From an uncultured Micrococcales bacterium (lineage in GTDB: Bacteria; Actinomycetota; Actinomycetes; S36-B12; UBA10799): 64,000 nt of DNA. Below, in pieces: positions 42,887 through 51,100 of the stretch (positions within the stretch are counted from its first letter, which is position 1; every line of letters starts with the position of its first letter). The position numbers and the translations under genes were made by a program. The DNA is taken from NCBI GenBank assembly GCA_937952095.1, contig CALFYG010000089.1, forward strand, positions 1 through 64,000. The letters run 5' to 3'. The notes under the pieces were generated by a model. It was not told the DNA's origin. It made no database searches and was given only the letters and a program-made list of their open reading frames with translations.

Positions 42887-43135
42887 ATGAGCGAGAACGA
42901 CAACATCGAGGTCGTTGAGGCCGTCACCGCGGAAGTCACCGAGGACGGCGACATCGTGGCCGAAGACATCGTGGCGGCCATCGACACCGAGACCGGCGAG
43001 GCACTCATCGACGACGTCGTAGCGGTGGAGGCCGCGGATGGCAGCACCTTCGTGGAGGAGACCGTCACCGCGATCGACGCCGACGGCAATGAGACGCTGC
43101 TGGCCGACGTGATCGAGGAGACCGAGGCCGAGTAG
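42887..43135 (+). CDS. Small, extremely acidic repeat protein
   Basis: 82 residues with over 25 Asp/Glu and no basic residue at all (no Lys, Arg or His). It reads as repeated beta-hairpin-like units, for example AVTAEVTEDGDIVAED, AAIDTETGEALIDDVV, AVEAADGSTFVEETV and AIDADGNETLLADV, each about 16 residues with the pattern [V/I]-x-A-x-D-G-[D/N/S]. No family recognised. ATG at 42887 follows cgaaagga; a TAACGT box lies at 42855-42860. The composition suggests a cation-binding, buffering or charge-partner protein (inference). Codon use matches neighbours, so it looks genuine. Confidence 0.7.
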   Translation: MSENDNIEVVEAVTAEVTEDGDIVAEDIVAAIDTETGEALIDDVVAVEAADGSTFVEETVTAIDADGNETLLADVIEETEAE

Positions 43136-43191
43136 TTTGACTGGTGGTAGATCCCACTCGAGGGTTCTGCCCACTCACAAGGAGTTACTGA

Positions 43192-43569
43192 ATGGACGGC
43201 TCTGTTTTCCAGGCCATTTTGCTCGCGTTCCTGTTCATGGCGTACCTGATCCTGGTCTTTGTCATCGTCGGCGACCTCATGCGCGATCACGAGCTCAGCG
43301 GTTGGTGGAAGGCGGTCTGGATCGTCGCCCTGATCCTGATCCCGTGGCTCACCGGCCTGATCTACATCATCGTGCGCGGTAAGGGGATGGCCGAGCGTTC
43401 TGCGCAGGAGGCCGCGCGCATCCAGCAGGCGCAGGCCGACTACATCAAGCAGGTGTCCGGCAACGCCGACCCCGCCACGCAGATCGCCAACGCCAAGAAG
43501 CTGCACGACGACGGCGTCATCAGCGACAAGGAGTTCGAGGAGCTCAAGGCCAAGGCCCTGTCTGCCTGA
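43192..43569 (+). CDS. PLDc_N-like membrane protein with C-terminal SHOCT domain
   Basis: 125 residues. Two membrane helices (about 6-28 and 40-62) separated by the motif LMRDHELSGWWKAVWIV and ending LIYIIVRGKGM form a PLDc_N-like anchor. A C-terminal SHOCT domain follows: QIANAKKLHDDGVISDKEFEELKAKAL. SHOCT is a short helical oligomerisation motif. ATG at 43192 is preceded by aaggag. Function unknown; common in actinobacteria. Confidence 0.85.
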   Translation: MDGSVFQAILLAFLFMAYLILVFVIVGDLMRDHELSGWWKAVWIVALILIPWLTGLIYIIVRGKGMAERSAQEAARIQQAQADYIKQVSGNADPATQIANAKKLHDDGVISDKEFEELKAKALSA

Positions 43570-43584
43570 TCCGCAACCACCTGG

Positions 43585-43614
43585 AACGCCCCCCGCCGCG
43601 AGGTGGGGGGCGTT
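43585..43614 (+). terminator. Terminator after the SHOCT gene
   Basis: AACGCCCCCC at 43585-43594 pairs with GGGGGGCGTT at 43605-43614; further pairing is possible inside. It is immediately followed by the inverted repeat locus B. Confidence 0.75.
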
Positions 43615-43615
43615 T

Positions 43616-43752
43616 CGCGTATCGAACTGGTTGACGCAGGCCCGCCGCCAACCAGTAACACGCGGGTGGGCGGTCCGAACACCCGCCTCACACGGCGTGT
43701 CGCGTATCGAACTGGTTGGCCGGTGGTGGTGCTCAACCAGTTCGATACGCCT
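43616..43752. repeat. Dispersed palindromic repeat (locus B), inverted relative to locus A
   Basis: cgcgtatcgaactggttg occurs at about 43616 and again at about 43699, an 83-bp spacing close to the 84-bp period at 22.8 kb. An inverted core (caaccagttcgatacg) ends the locus at about 43736-43751. The segment at 43640-43661 is the reverse complement of the ggcggcgg-type segment of locus A. The last core lies inside the MFS gene: its final codons (Ala-Tyr-Arg-Thr-Gly) and TGA stop are written by the repeat. Confidence 0.8.
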
Positions 43753-45124
43753 GAGCACGGAAACCCACGCCGGCGACCAGGGCACCCACCCCGCATAGCA
43801 CCGCTGAGATGAGCATCGCCCGGGCGTATCCGGGGTCGAGGCCCGCGCCGCCGACCCCCACCCCGGCCAGCGCCGGCAGCACCGCGATGGCGATGAGCCC
43901 GGCCACCCGGGCGACGGCGTTGTTGACACCTGAGGCGGTGCCCGACAGGTCGGGCCCGACATCCAGTAGGGCCGCCGTGGTCACCGGCGCCACCACCAGC
44001 ACCAGTCCCACGGCGAAGATCACCAGCGCCGGGAGGACCTTCCCCTGATAGGAATCCCCGGCTCCGAGCGTGCTCAGCCACGCCAGCCCCACGGCCATGA
44101 TCACCGGCCCGGCCACAAGGAACCACCGCGGACCGAAGCGGCTGACCAGAGCCCCCACCCGTGCCGAGCCCAGCGCCAGCAGGATCGTGATGGGCAGGCC
44201 CGCGGCACCGGCGGCCAGCGCCGAGTACCCCATCTGGATCTGCAGATAGACCGTCAGCAGGAACGTCGACACGCTCAATGCCCCGTAGACGACGAACGTG
44301 ACGAGGTTCGCCACGGTGAAGGTCCGGATGTTGAAGATGCTCAGCGGCAGCATCGGCGCGGCGGCGCGGCGCTCCACCACCACGAACACGACCAGGAGCA
44401 GCACACCGATCCCCACGAGGAGCCACGCGCGCCCGCCGAGGCGGTTGATCTCGATGAGCGGGCCGACCACCAGCCCCAGGCCGATGGTGGCCAGCCCGGC
44501 CCCGACCAGGTCGAGCTGACGCAGCAGGCCGGCGTCGGTCCGGGTGCCGGGGGTGGCAGGGACAGCGCGCGCCAGCCACACCGCGAGCGCGGCCAGTGGC
44601 AGGTTGATGAGGAACGCCAGCCGCCAGCCGATGGGGAACGCATCGACCAGCGCCCCCCCGACGAACGGCCCGAGTGCGGTGAAGATCCCGGACAGACCCG
44701 ACCACGCCCCGATCGCGCGCCCCCGGTCGTCGCCAGCGAACTCCGAGTTGAGCAGTGCCAGTGAGGTGGGCACCATCAAGGCCGCGCAGGCACCCTGCAG
44801 CATGCGCGCGGCCACCAGCGCGACCATCGATGGCGCAAGGCCACACGCCGCGCTGGCCACGGCGAATCCCACGATCCCGAACACGAACACCCGGCGCTTG
44901 CCGAGCAGGTCTCCGAGTGAGCCACCCACGAGCACCAAGGCCCCCAGGGTCAGCAGGTACCCGTCGAGAACCCACTGCATCCCGGAGAAGCCCCCACCGA
45001 GATCCTCGGTGATGTGGGGCGCCGCCACGGTCACGATGGTGCCGTCGAGGAATGCCATGCCCGAGGCGACAACGCTGGCGCTCAGGGCTCTGCGCCCCTG
45101 ACCCGAGGACAGCGTGAGCGACAT
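43733..45124 (-). CDS. DHA2-type MFS multidrug exporter
   Basis: 463 residues, about fourteen helices. MAFLDGTIVTVAAPHI and WVLDGYLLTLGALVLVGG are typical DHA2 (EmrB/QacA) motifs. GGSLGDLLGKRRVF is the MFS motif A, and GPFVGGALVDAFPIGWRLAFLINLP is motif C with its continuation. The substrate is unknown. No adjacent TetR-type repressor is seen. The 3' end runs into repeat locus B, which supplies the last five residues and the stop. Confidence 0.9.
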   Translation of the reverse strand: MSLTLSSGQGRRALSASVVASGMAFLDGTIVTVAAPHITEDLGGGFSGMQWVLDGYLLTLGALVLVGGSLGDLLGKRRVFVFGIVGFAVASAACGLAPSMVALVAARMLQGACAALMVPTSLALLNSEFAGDDRGRAIGAWSGLSGIFTALGPFVGGALVDAFPIGWRLAFLINLPLAALAVWLARAVPATPGTRTDAGLLRQLDLVGAGLATIGLGLVVGPLIEINRLGGRAWLLVGIGVLLLVVFVVVERRAAAPMLPLSIFNIRTFTVANLVTFVVYGALSVSTFLLTVYLQIQMGYSALAAGAAGLPITILLALGSARVGALVSRFGPRWFLVAGPVIMAVGLAWLSTLGAGDSYQGKVLPALVIFAVGLVLVVAPVTTAALLDVGPDLSGTASGVNNAVARVAGLIAIAVLPALAGVGVGGAGLDPGYARAMLISAVLCGVGALVAGVGFRAQAYRTG

Positions 45125-45216
45125 GCCCCAACCCTAGGGGGCATGTGGCGCATGTCTCGGCGCCGAAACGGGGCGGGCTCGACGGCGGGACGCGGACCGG
45201 GTGTAACCATGGATGC

Positions 45217-45891
45217 ATGGCCGATCGACCCGGGCGCAGTGGCGCACTCTTCGACGAACTCGAGCGCTGGAGCAACCTCGGCCTCGGCCTGGCCGGGCTG
45301 GCGTCGGGCTACACCCGCTCCCGGCTGGTGGACGACGGGCAGCCGGCCCCGGGTGACCCGGACGTCGTGACGCTCGCCGACCTGCTGGCCGTGCTGCCCG
45401 GTGCCGCCGCCTCGATCGCGGCCGCGGCGCAGTCAGCGATCTTCGACGCCGTCGCGCATGTGGAGGATCTGCTCAATCAGGCGTCCGCAGCGGCCTCCGG
45501 GGTCGAGTTCACGGGCCGCCCGATGCGCGCACTGCATGCCTGGCTGACCGGACTCGACCGGCAGTTCCGTGACAAGCAGGCCGAACGTGCGGAGGTCGCC
45601 GCGCAGTTCCTCGCCACCGTCGGCCCGGAGACGACCGCCGAGCTGCTCTCCCGGGTCGACATGAACATGGTGCTCAGCGAGGTGGACATGGATGCGCTGG
45701 TGGAGCGGGTGACCCTCGAGAAAGTCCTCGAGAAGGTGGACTTCAACTCAGTGGTGGCCGACGCTCTCACACAGATCGACGCCACCGATCTCACCGGCGT
45801 GCTGGCGACGACGACCGTGGACTCGATTCGGACCCTGCCAGGGGCCGCGACCCGGATGGCCGGCCGAGTCGTGCGGCGCCCGACCTCCTGA
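45217..45891 (+). CDS. Hypothetical protein upstream of dtd
   Basis: 224 residues, not recognised. It is soluble and helical, with a low-complexity second half built of short Asp-Val-Met-x-x-V repeats ([55 protein letters not shown]). It ends in a basic tail (MAGRVVRRP). The ATG at 45217 is 7 nt after TAACCA, suggesting a leaderless mRNA. The dtd gene starts on the last base of its TGA, so the two are translationally coupled. Confidence 0.65.
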   Translation: MADRPGRSGALFDELERWSNLGLGLAGLASGYTRSRLVDDGQPAPGDPDVVTLADLLAVLPGAAASIAAAAQSAIFDAVAHVEDLLNQASAAASGVEFTGRPMRALHAWLTGLDRQFRDKQAERAEVAAQFLATVGPETTAELLSRVDMNMVLSEVDMDALVERVTLEKVLEKVDFNSVVADALTQIDATDLTGVLATTTVDSIRTLPGAATRMAGRVVRRPTS

Positions 45892-46358
45892 TGCGGGCAC
45901 TCGTCCAGCGCGCCGACGGCGCCGCCGTGAGCATCCACGGCGAAGTGACGGGATCCTTCGACGGGCCCGGACTGGTGGTCCTCGTCGGCGTGACCCACAC
46001 CGACACCCCGGAACTCGCCGCGCGCCTGGCCGCGAAGGTCTGGGGGGCGCGACTGTTCGACCGTGACCGCCTGCCGTCGGTGTGTGTGCCGCCGGGCGGA
46101 CCCGCCGAACTGTCGGCCTCCGATGTCGGCCTGCCCCTGCTGGTCATCAGCCAGTTCACGCTCTACGCCAACACCCGTAAAGGTCGCCGCCCGACCTGGG
46201 ATGCGGCAGCGCCCGGCCCTGTGGCCGAACCGCTCGTGGAGGCGTTCGTCGAAGCCTTGCGCGAGGCCGGGGCACGGGTCGAGACCGGGCGATTCGGCGC
46301 GGACATGCAGGTCCGTCTCACAAACGACGGGCCGATCACCGTCCTGTTCGAGGTCTGA
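45891..46358 (+). CDS. dtd: D-aminoacyl-tRNA deacylase
   Basis: 155 residues, full family length. [15 protein letters not shown] is the typical N-terminus, [19 protein letters not shown] contains the catalytic SQFTL motif, and [16 protein letters not shown] contains the Gly-cisPro specificity motif (NxGP). It hydrolyses D-aminoacyl-tRNA and mischarged Gly-tRNA. It overlaps the upstream gene by one base (TGATG). Confidence 0.95.
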   Translation: MRALVQRADGAAVSIHGEVTGSFDGPGLVVLVGVTHTDTPELAARLAAKVWGARLFDRDRLPSVCVPPGGPAELSASDVGLPLLVISQFTLYANTRKGRRPTWDAAAPGPVAEPLVEAFVEALREAGARVETGRFGADMQVRLTNDGPITVLFEV

Positions 46359-46377
46359 AGCGGCTACCCTTTGGCGC

Positions 46378-47133
46378 GTGTACGACGCGCCCATCGCCGA
46401 GGTCAGCGGCGCCTGCTTCGCCGGCGACCGCCTCGTCCTCGTCGGCGACTCCGAACCGGTGCTGGCCTGGGCGACGTGGGCCGATGGGCCGGGACAGTGG
46501 CACACCCTGGATGTGTCGGCCCTGCCCGGCGCACCGTCGGACACCGGTCAGTTCGAGGCGGTCGAACACCTCGACGACGACATCGTCGTGATCCTCTGCG
46601 AGGAGCCGGCACTGCTGGTGGCCGTGGACCTGGGTGCCGAACAGATCGTGGGCTCGTGGCACCTGCACGTCGATCTGAAGGGATTGGCCAAGCCCTGGTC
46701 GAAGGATCCGAACTCGCACGGTGAAGGCTTCTTCTTCGGCCCTGACCGGCTCTTCATCGTCAAGGAGAAGAAGCCGGCGGCGATCGTCGAGTTCGGCATC
46801 CGTGGCCAGGAGAGCATCGGGGCACCCCGCGTGGGGACCTGGCGACCACCAGCCGACGGGGAACTCAGCGCGCTGGCCTGGACCGAACTGGACCTCGAGG
46901 ACGTCAGCGACGTGTGCGTGGTCGGGTCGGACATATGGCTGCTCAGCGACAAGGCCCGCTGCATGCAGCGACTCGGGGACCCGGCGACGGCACTGCCCAA
47001 GCACATCGAGAAACCCGAGGGACTGGCGCGCACGCCGGAGGGTAGGTGGTTGGTGGCAGTGGACAACACACACGGCGAAGGGGCACTTCATGTGCTCGAT
47101 GGGACTGGCCAATACCCCGATACGGATCGATGA
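46378..47133 (+). CDS. Uncharacterised beta-propeller-like protein
   Basis: 251 residues with repeating blades (RLVLVGDSEPVLAWATW, IVVILCEEPALLVAVDL, RLFIVKEKKPAAIVEFG, DIWLLSDKARCMQRL, GRWLVAVDNTHGEGALHVL). It resembles SdiA-regulated/SMP-30-like or DUF3616-type propellers, but assignment to one family is not safe. No signal peptide, so cytoplasmic. The GTG at 46378 is 7 nt after TACCCT: probable leaderless start. The stop overlaps the next ATG. Confidence 0.6.
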   Translation: MYDAPIAEVSGACFAGDRLVLVGDSEPVLAWATWADGPGQWHTLDVSALPGAPSDTGQFEAVEHLDDDIVVILCEEPALLVAVDLGAEQIVGSWHLHVDLKGLAKPWSKDPNSHGEGFFFGPDRLFIVKEKKPAAIVEFGIRGQESIGAPRVGTWRPPADGELSALAWTELDLEDVSDVCVVGSDIWLLSDKARCMQRLGDPATALPKHIEKPEGLARTPEGRWLVAVDNTHGEGALHVLDGTGQYPDTDR

Positions 47134-47504
47134 TGGACTTGTTCAGGTGGTTCGGCTGGCCGTTCCGGCACTCCCCGGTGGAAGATGGGGAACCCGATGC
47201 GGATCCACGATCCGAGGAGGATGACATCGCTACCGACGACGACAGCGAGGCCACACGGGACCGTTCCGTTCCCACGCGTGACGAGTTCTTCACGCCGATG
47301 GCACGATTCCAGGGCGAGTTCACCCCCGAGAACCTCGCGTTCGACGCCAACCTGCAGGAGTTCGCGCAGCGGGTGGCCTACCTCTGTGGGCTGGAGACGG
47401 CGGGCAAACTCAGCCCGGACGAGGCCCACTCCCGGATTCGGGACCTGTACGAGCAGTTGGCCCGCACCAAGAAGGGCCTCGGGATCGGTGAGCCGGAAGC
47501 CTGA
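47130..47504 (+). CDS. Hypothetical small acidic protein
   Basis: 124 residues. A short aromatic N-terminus (MDLFRWFGWPFRH) and a 35-residue acidic disordered stretch (EEDDIATDDDSEATRD) precede a helical domain of about 65 residues (NLAFDANLQEFAQRVAYLCGLETAGKLSPDEAHSRIRDLYEQL). No family recognised. Two adjacent ATGs (47130 and 47133) overlap the previous stop. It precedes the metY attenuator by about 65 nt. Confidence 0.6.
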   Translation: MMDLFRWFGWPFRHSPVEDGEPDADPRSEEDDIATDDDSEATRDRSVPTRDEFFTPMARFQGEFTPENLAFDANLQEFAQRVAYLCGLETAGKLSPDEAHSRIRDLYEQLARTKKGLGIGEPEA

Positions 47505-47571
47505 CCCCCCTTCGACAAGACCGCGCACGTGTGCCACACTTCTGCACAACGTAGGAAGGAGGTTCGCGACG

Positions 47572-47625
47572 ATGGATTCCCGGCAGATGTGTATGTGTCG
47601 AATGATGTCCGTCGCCGGGGCCTGA
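47572..47625 (+). CDS. Met/Cys-rich leader peptide of metY
   Basis: A 17-codon ORF, MDSRQMCMCRMMSVAGA, with a strong ribosome site (ggaagg/agg, 47553-47562). Five of 17 residues are Met and two are Cys, clustered as QMCMCRMM. It is followed within 20 nt by an intrinsic terminator placed before metY. This is the layout of a ribosome-mediated attenuator responding to charged Met-tRNA and/or Cys-tRNA. A possible promoter (TCGACA, 17 nt, CACACT) sits at 47512-47540. Confidence 0.85.
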   Translation: MDSRQMCMCRMMSVAGA

Positions 47626-47673
47626 GCGACGATTCCTTACGTTCCCCGGCGAAGAGTCCGGGGCTTTTCTTTT
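47611..47673 (+). promoter_or_regulatory. Transcription attenuator of metYX
   Basis: The terminator stem is CCCCGG (47644-47649) with CCGGGG (47658-47663), followed by the T-rich run cttttctttt. An alternative partner CCGGGG lies at 47615-47620, just after the Met/Cys codons of the leader and before its stop, and can pair with 47644-47649 to prevent the terminator. A ribosome stalled on the Met/Cys codons (47587-47607) would leave 47615-47620 free, giving read-through. A ribosome at the stop codon would cover it, giving termination. GTCG/CGAC (47611-47614, 47627-47630) may form a pause hairpin. Confidence 0.8.
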
Positions 47674-47739
47674 CGGTGCGTCGAGCGCCCGGACTCCCAC
47701 CCATCCGGCACCGATCCCAGAACCGAGAAAAGGAAAACC

Positions 47740-49056
47740 ATGAGCGACGCCTGGTCCTTCGAAACCAAGCAGATCCACGCAGGACAGACCCCCGACGAGA
47801 CCACCAACGCGCGGGCCCTGCCGATCTACCAGACCACCAGCTACACCTTCAACGACACGACCCACGCCGCGAACCTGTTCGCCCTCAAGGAACTCGGCAA
47901 CATCTACACCCGGATCATGAACCCGACGCAGGCGACCGTCGAGGACCGGATCGCAGCCCTCGAGGGCGGCGTCGGGGCCCTGCTGGTCTCCAGCGGGCAG
48001 GCCGCCGAGACCATCGCGATCCTGAACGTGGCGGAGGCCGGGGACCACATCGTGTCCAGCCCCAGCTTGTACGGCGGCACCTACAACCTGTTCCACTACA
48101 CGCTGCCGAAGCTCGGGATCGAGGTCTCTTTCGTGGAGAACCCCGACGACCCGCAGTCGTGGCGTGACGCCATCAAGCCCAACACCAAGGCCTTCTTCGG
48201 CGAGAGCATCTCGAACCCGAAGAACGACATCCTCGACATCGAGACCGTCGCCGAGGTGGCGCACGAGTTCGGCGTGCCGCTGATCGTGGACAACACGGTG
48301 GCCACCCCCTACCTGGTCCAGCCGCTGAAGTGGGGCGCGGACATCGTCGTGCACTCGGCCACCAAGTACATCGGCGGTCACGGCACCGCCGTTGCCGGCG
48401 TGATCGTGGACGGTGGGACGTTCGACTACGCCCAGTACCCCGAGCGCTACCCCAACTACAACGAGCCGGACCCGAGCTACCACGGCCTGGTGTACGCCCG
48501 TGACCTCGGCGTGGGCTCGCAGTTCGGCGCGAACCTCTCGTTCATCCTCAAGGCGCGCGTGCAGTTGCTGCGCGACCTCGGCGCCGCGGTGGCACCGTTC
48601 AACGCGTGGCTGCTGTCGCAGGGCCTCGAGACGCTGAGCCTGCGGGTTGAGCGGCATGTGGAGAACGCGCAGGCCGTCGCCGAGTGGCTCACCACCCGCG
48701 ACGAGGTGGAGAAGGTCAACTACGCGGGTCTGGAGACCAGCCCGTGGTACGAGACCGGCCGCAAGTACGCCCCCAGCGGCACCGGTGCAGTGCTCTCCTT
48801 CGAGATCGTCGGGGGCGTGGAAGCGGGCAAGGCGTTCGTGGAGGCGCTCGAACTGCACAGCCACGTGGCCAACATCGGGGACGTGCGCAGCCTGGTCATC
48901 CACCCCGCGTCGACGACGCACTCGCAGTTGACGCCCGACGAGCAGTTGGCCGCGGGAGTGACCCCCGGTCTGGTGCGTCTGGCGGTCGGGATCGAGAACA
49001 TCGCCGACATCCTCGCCGACCTCGACGCCGGTTTCCGCGCCGCGAAGCAGGCCTGA
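47740..49056 (+). CDS. metY: O-acetylhomoserine aminocarboxypropyltransferase (sulfhydrylase)
   Basis: 438 residues, Cys/Met-metabolism PLP family. ETKQIHAGQTPDETTNARA is the MetY entry, ALLVSSGQAAETIAIL holds the PLP-phosphate site, Asp184 is in LIVDNTVATPYL, and the PLP Lys209 is in VHSATKYIGGHG. The length (about 430) and the YPERYPNYNEPDPSYHG insert favour MetY over MetB/MetZ. It makes homocysteine from O-acetylhomoserine and sulfide in the cytoplasm. It is controlled by the attenuator just upstream, and metX follows after 3 nt. Confidence 0.95.
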   Translation: MSDAWSFETKQIHAGQTPDETTNARALPIYQTTSYTFNDTTHAANLFALKELGNIYTRIMNPTQATVEDRIAALEGGVGALLVSSGQAAETIAILNVAEAGDHIVSSPSLYGGTYNLFHYTLPKLGIEVSFVENPDDPQSWRDAIKPNTKAFFGESISNPKNDILDIETVAEVAHEFGVPLIVDNTVATPYLVQPLKWGADIVVHSATKYIGGHGTAVAGVIVDGGTFDYAQYPERYPNYNEPDPSYHGLVYARDLGVGSQFGANLSFILKARVQLLRDLGAAVAPFNAWLLSQGLETLSLRVERHVENAQAVAEWLTTRDEVEKVNYAGLETSPWYETGRKYAPSGTGAVLSFEIVGGVEAGKAFVEALELHSHVANIGDVRSLVIHPASTTHSQLTPDEQLAAGVTPGLVRLAVGIENIADILADLDAGFRAAKQA

Positions 49057-49059
49057 GCG

Positions 49060-50166
49060 ATGAGCACCTCCGGCGGATGGCGCGAGGGTGACGATCCCGG
49101 CTGGCGGCGCTTCGCCGACCTCGGCCCGATGGATCTTGATCTCGGCGGCCGTCTGCCGGAGGTGCGCGTCGCCTACGAGACGTGGGGAACGTACAACGGC
49201 AACAACGCTGTGCTGGTGCAGCATGCTCTGACCGGCGACGCCCACGCCGCGGGTCCGGCCGGTCCGGGGCAGCCGACGCCGGGATGGTGGGACCCGCTCA
49301 TCGGCCCGGGCAAGGCCATCGACACCCGGCGGTGGTTCGTCCTGTCGTCCAACGTCCTAGGTGGCTGTCAGGGAACCACGGGTCCCTCGAGCCTCGCCCC
49401 TGATGGCCGTCCCTACGGGTCGCGGTGGCCGCGCATCACCATCCGCGATCAGGTAGCCGTCGAGGTGGCGCTCGCGGATGCCCTCGGCATTGAGCACTTC
49501 ACCGCCGTGATGGGTGGGTCGATGGGTGGTATGCGGACGCTGGAGTGGATCGTGCAGCATCCGCAGCGGGTGGGTACGGCTCTGGTGATGGCGACATCGG
49601 CCTCGGCGACAGCCGACCAGATCGCCACCCAGAGCGTGCAGATCCAGGCCATCGCGACCGACCCGGCCTGGCATGGCGGGGACTACTACGACACCGGGCA
49701 GGTTCCGCTGGCCGGGATGGGCGTCGCGCGCCGGATCGCGCACCTCACATACCGCACCGAGCGCGAACTCGCCGCGCGGTTCGGCCGGGACCATCAGCTC
49801 GGGGAGGACGCGCTGGCCGACGGGCGCTTCGCCGTGCAGTCGTACCTGGATCACCAAGCAGACAAGTTGAGCAAGCGGTTCGACCCCGGCACGTACGTCG
49901 CGCTGTCGGACGCCATGAGCCTGCACGACGTGTACCGGGGCAGGGGGCTCGGCGCCCTGCGTGACGTGGCGGTCCCGACACGTGTGGTCGGAATCCCGTC
50001 GGACCGCTTGTATCCGCTGTACCTGCAGCAGCAGATCGCTGACGAACTCGGTGTGGAGCTCGACGTCGTCGATTCCCCGTTCGGCCACGACGGCTTCCTG
50101 CTCGAGGATGACGAGATCGGCCGGGTGGTCTCGGATCTGCTGGCCCCCCAGGCGACGCCCTGCTGA
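49060..50166 (+). CDS. metX: Homoserine O-acetyltransferase
   Basis: 368-residue alpha/beta hydrolase-fold enzyme. VLVQHALTGDAHA is the oxyanion-side motif, GGSMGGMRTLEW contains the nucleophile Ser154, and PSDRLYPLYLQQ (Asp) and SPFGHDGFLLED (His) complete the triad. It makes O-acetylhomoserine, the MetY substrate, so metY-metX is a complete two-step direct sulfhydrylation module. It begins 3 nt after metY. Confidence 0.95.
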   Translation: MSTSGGWREGDDPGWRRFADLGPMDLDLGGRLPEVRVAYETWGTYNGNNAVLVQHALTGDAHAAGPAGPGQPTPGWWDPLIGPGKAIDTRRWFVLSSNVLGGCQGTTGPSSLAPDGRPYGSRWPRITIRDQVAVEVALADALGIEHFTAVMGGSMGGMRTLEWIVQHPQRVGTALVMATSASATADQIATQSVQIQAIATDPAWHGGDYYDTGQVPLAGMGVARRIAHLTYRTERELAARFGRDHQLGEDALADGRFAVQSYLDHQADKLSKRFDPGTYVALSDAMSLHDVYRGRGLGALRDVAVPTRVVGIPSDRLYPLYLQQQIADELGVELDVVDSPFGHDGFLLEDDEIGRVVSDLLAPQATPC

Positions 50167-50176
50167 GATAGTGCTG

Positions 50177-50560
50177 ATGGCCGAGCCGAAGACCCGCCCC
50201 ACCGGCGCCAGCGTCGAGGCATTCCTGGACGCCGCGACTCCCAGGCAGCGTCGAACGGACGGATTCACGCTGCTGGAGATCATGGGCGAGATCACCGGGC
50301 AGCCCGCCGTGATGTGGGGACCCAGCATCGTCGGCTTCGGTTCCAGGCCGATGGTCTACGCCTCCGGTGCCACGGTCGACTGGCCGGTGGTGGCGTTCAG
50401 TCCGCGCAAGGCCAGCCTGGTGCTGTACATCGACCACGACGACGACCTGCTGGCCAGACTCGGTAAGCACAAGCTGGGCAAGGGATGCCTGTACATCACC
50501 AAACTCTCCGACGTGGAGGAATCGGTGTTGCGCGAGTTGATCTCGCGGACCGTCGGCTAG
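50177..50560 (+). CDS. DUF1801 domain protein
   Basis: 127 residues. DGFTLLEIMGEITGQPAVMWGPSIVGFGS, VAFSPRKASLVLYI and LGKGCLYITKLSDV match DUF1801. This is a second member of the family in the window, of a different subgroup from the one at 3217. ATG at 50177 is chosen; GTG at 50171 is in frame. Its TAG shares the CTAG tetranucleotide with the stop of the convergent DinB-like gene. Confidence 0.82.
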   Translation: MAEPKTRPTGASVEAFLDAATPRQRRTDGFTLLEIMGEITGQPAVMWGPSIVGFGSRPMVYASGATVDWPVVAFSPRKASLVLYIDHDDDLLARLGKHKLGKGCLYITKLSDVEESVLRELISRTVG

Positions 50561-51090
50561 TCCTCGAGCCCCGGCGGATCCTCGCCAACCAAACCGTCCA
50601 CGGTTTCGCGGATCAGATCGGCGTGGCCGGTGTGGCGGGCGTACTCCTCGATGAAGTCCACCAGGATGCGCCGCAGTCCCGGGCGTTGTCCGTCGGGGAA
50701 CCTCACACCGAGATGGTCGAGCCCGTTCGCGGCGAGGGCCTCAGCGAGCAGTTCGCGTGAGCGCACCACGGAGGTCCGCCACAGAGCCGTCAGTGTCTCG
50801 GGACTGTCGTGGGCTGCGGATGTCCATGGCCATTCCTCGCTGTGTTCACGCCACATGGGCTGCAGCGGCCGGCCATGGAGCTTGTACGAGAACGTGAAGT
50901 CCTCCGCGAAGGCCATGTGTTTGAGAAGCCCGCCGAGTGTGATGGTTGAGACGCCGATCCGCGCCCGCATCCCGTCTGCGTCCACTCCGGTGCATTTCCA
51001 GGCGAAGGTGGCCCGTTGGCGCTCCAGGGAACCGACAAGCGTGGTGAGTTCATCGCCGACGACCGGCGGGAAACGCGGCCAGGAATCCAT
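50557..51090 (-). CDS. DinB / DUF664-like protein
   Basis: 177 residues. A DinB four-helix bundle of the DUF664 subgroup: LGGLLKHMAFAEDFTF, LWRTSVVRSRELLAEAL and ILVDFIEEYARHTGHADLIRETVDG supply the expected metal-ligand histidines. Such proteins are often mycothiol- or bacillithiol-dependent transferases. It starts 10 nt downstream of the VOC gene and is probably cotranscribed with it. Confidence 0.85.
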   Translation of the reverse strand: MDSWPRFPPVVGDELTTLVGSLERQRATFAWKCTGVDADGMRARIGVSTITLGGLLKHMAFAEDFTFSYKLHGRPLQPMWREHSEEWPWTSAAHDSPETLTALWRTSVVRSRELLAEALAANGLDHLGVRFPDGQRPGLRRILVDFIEEYARHTGHADLIRETVDGLVGEDPPGLED

Positions 51091-51100
51091 GCAGCGACAT

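Noticed and set aside
47505..47739. SAM riboswitch upstream of metY
   Set aside because: No SAM-I or SAM-II/IV-like core was recognised; the region is fully explained by a leader peptide with terminator and antiterminator.
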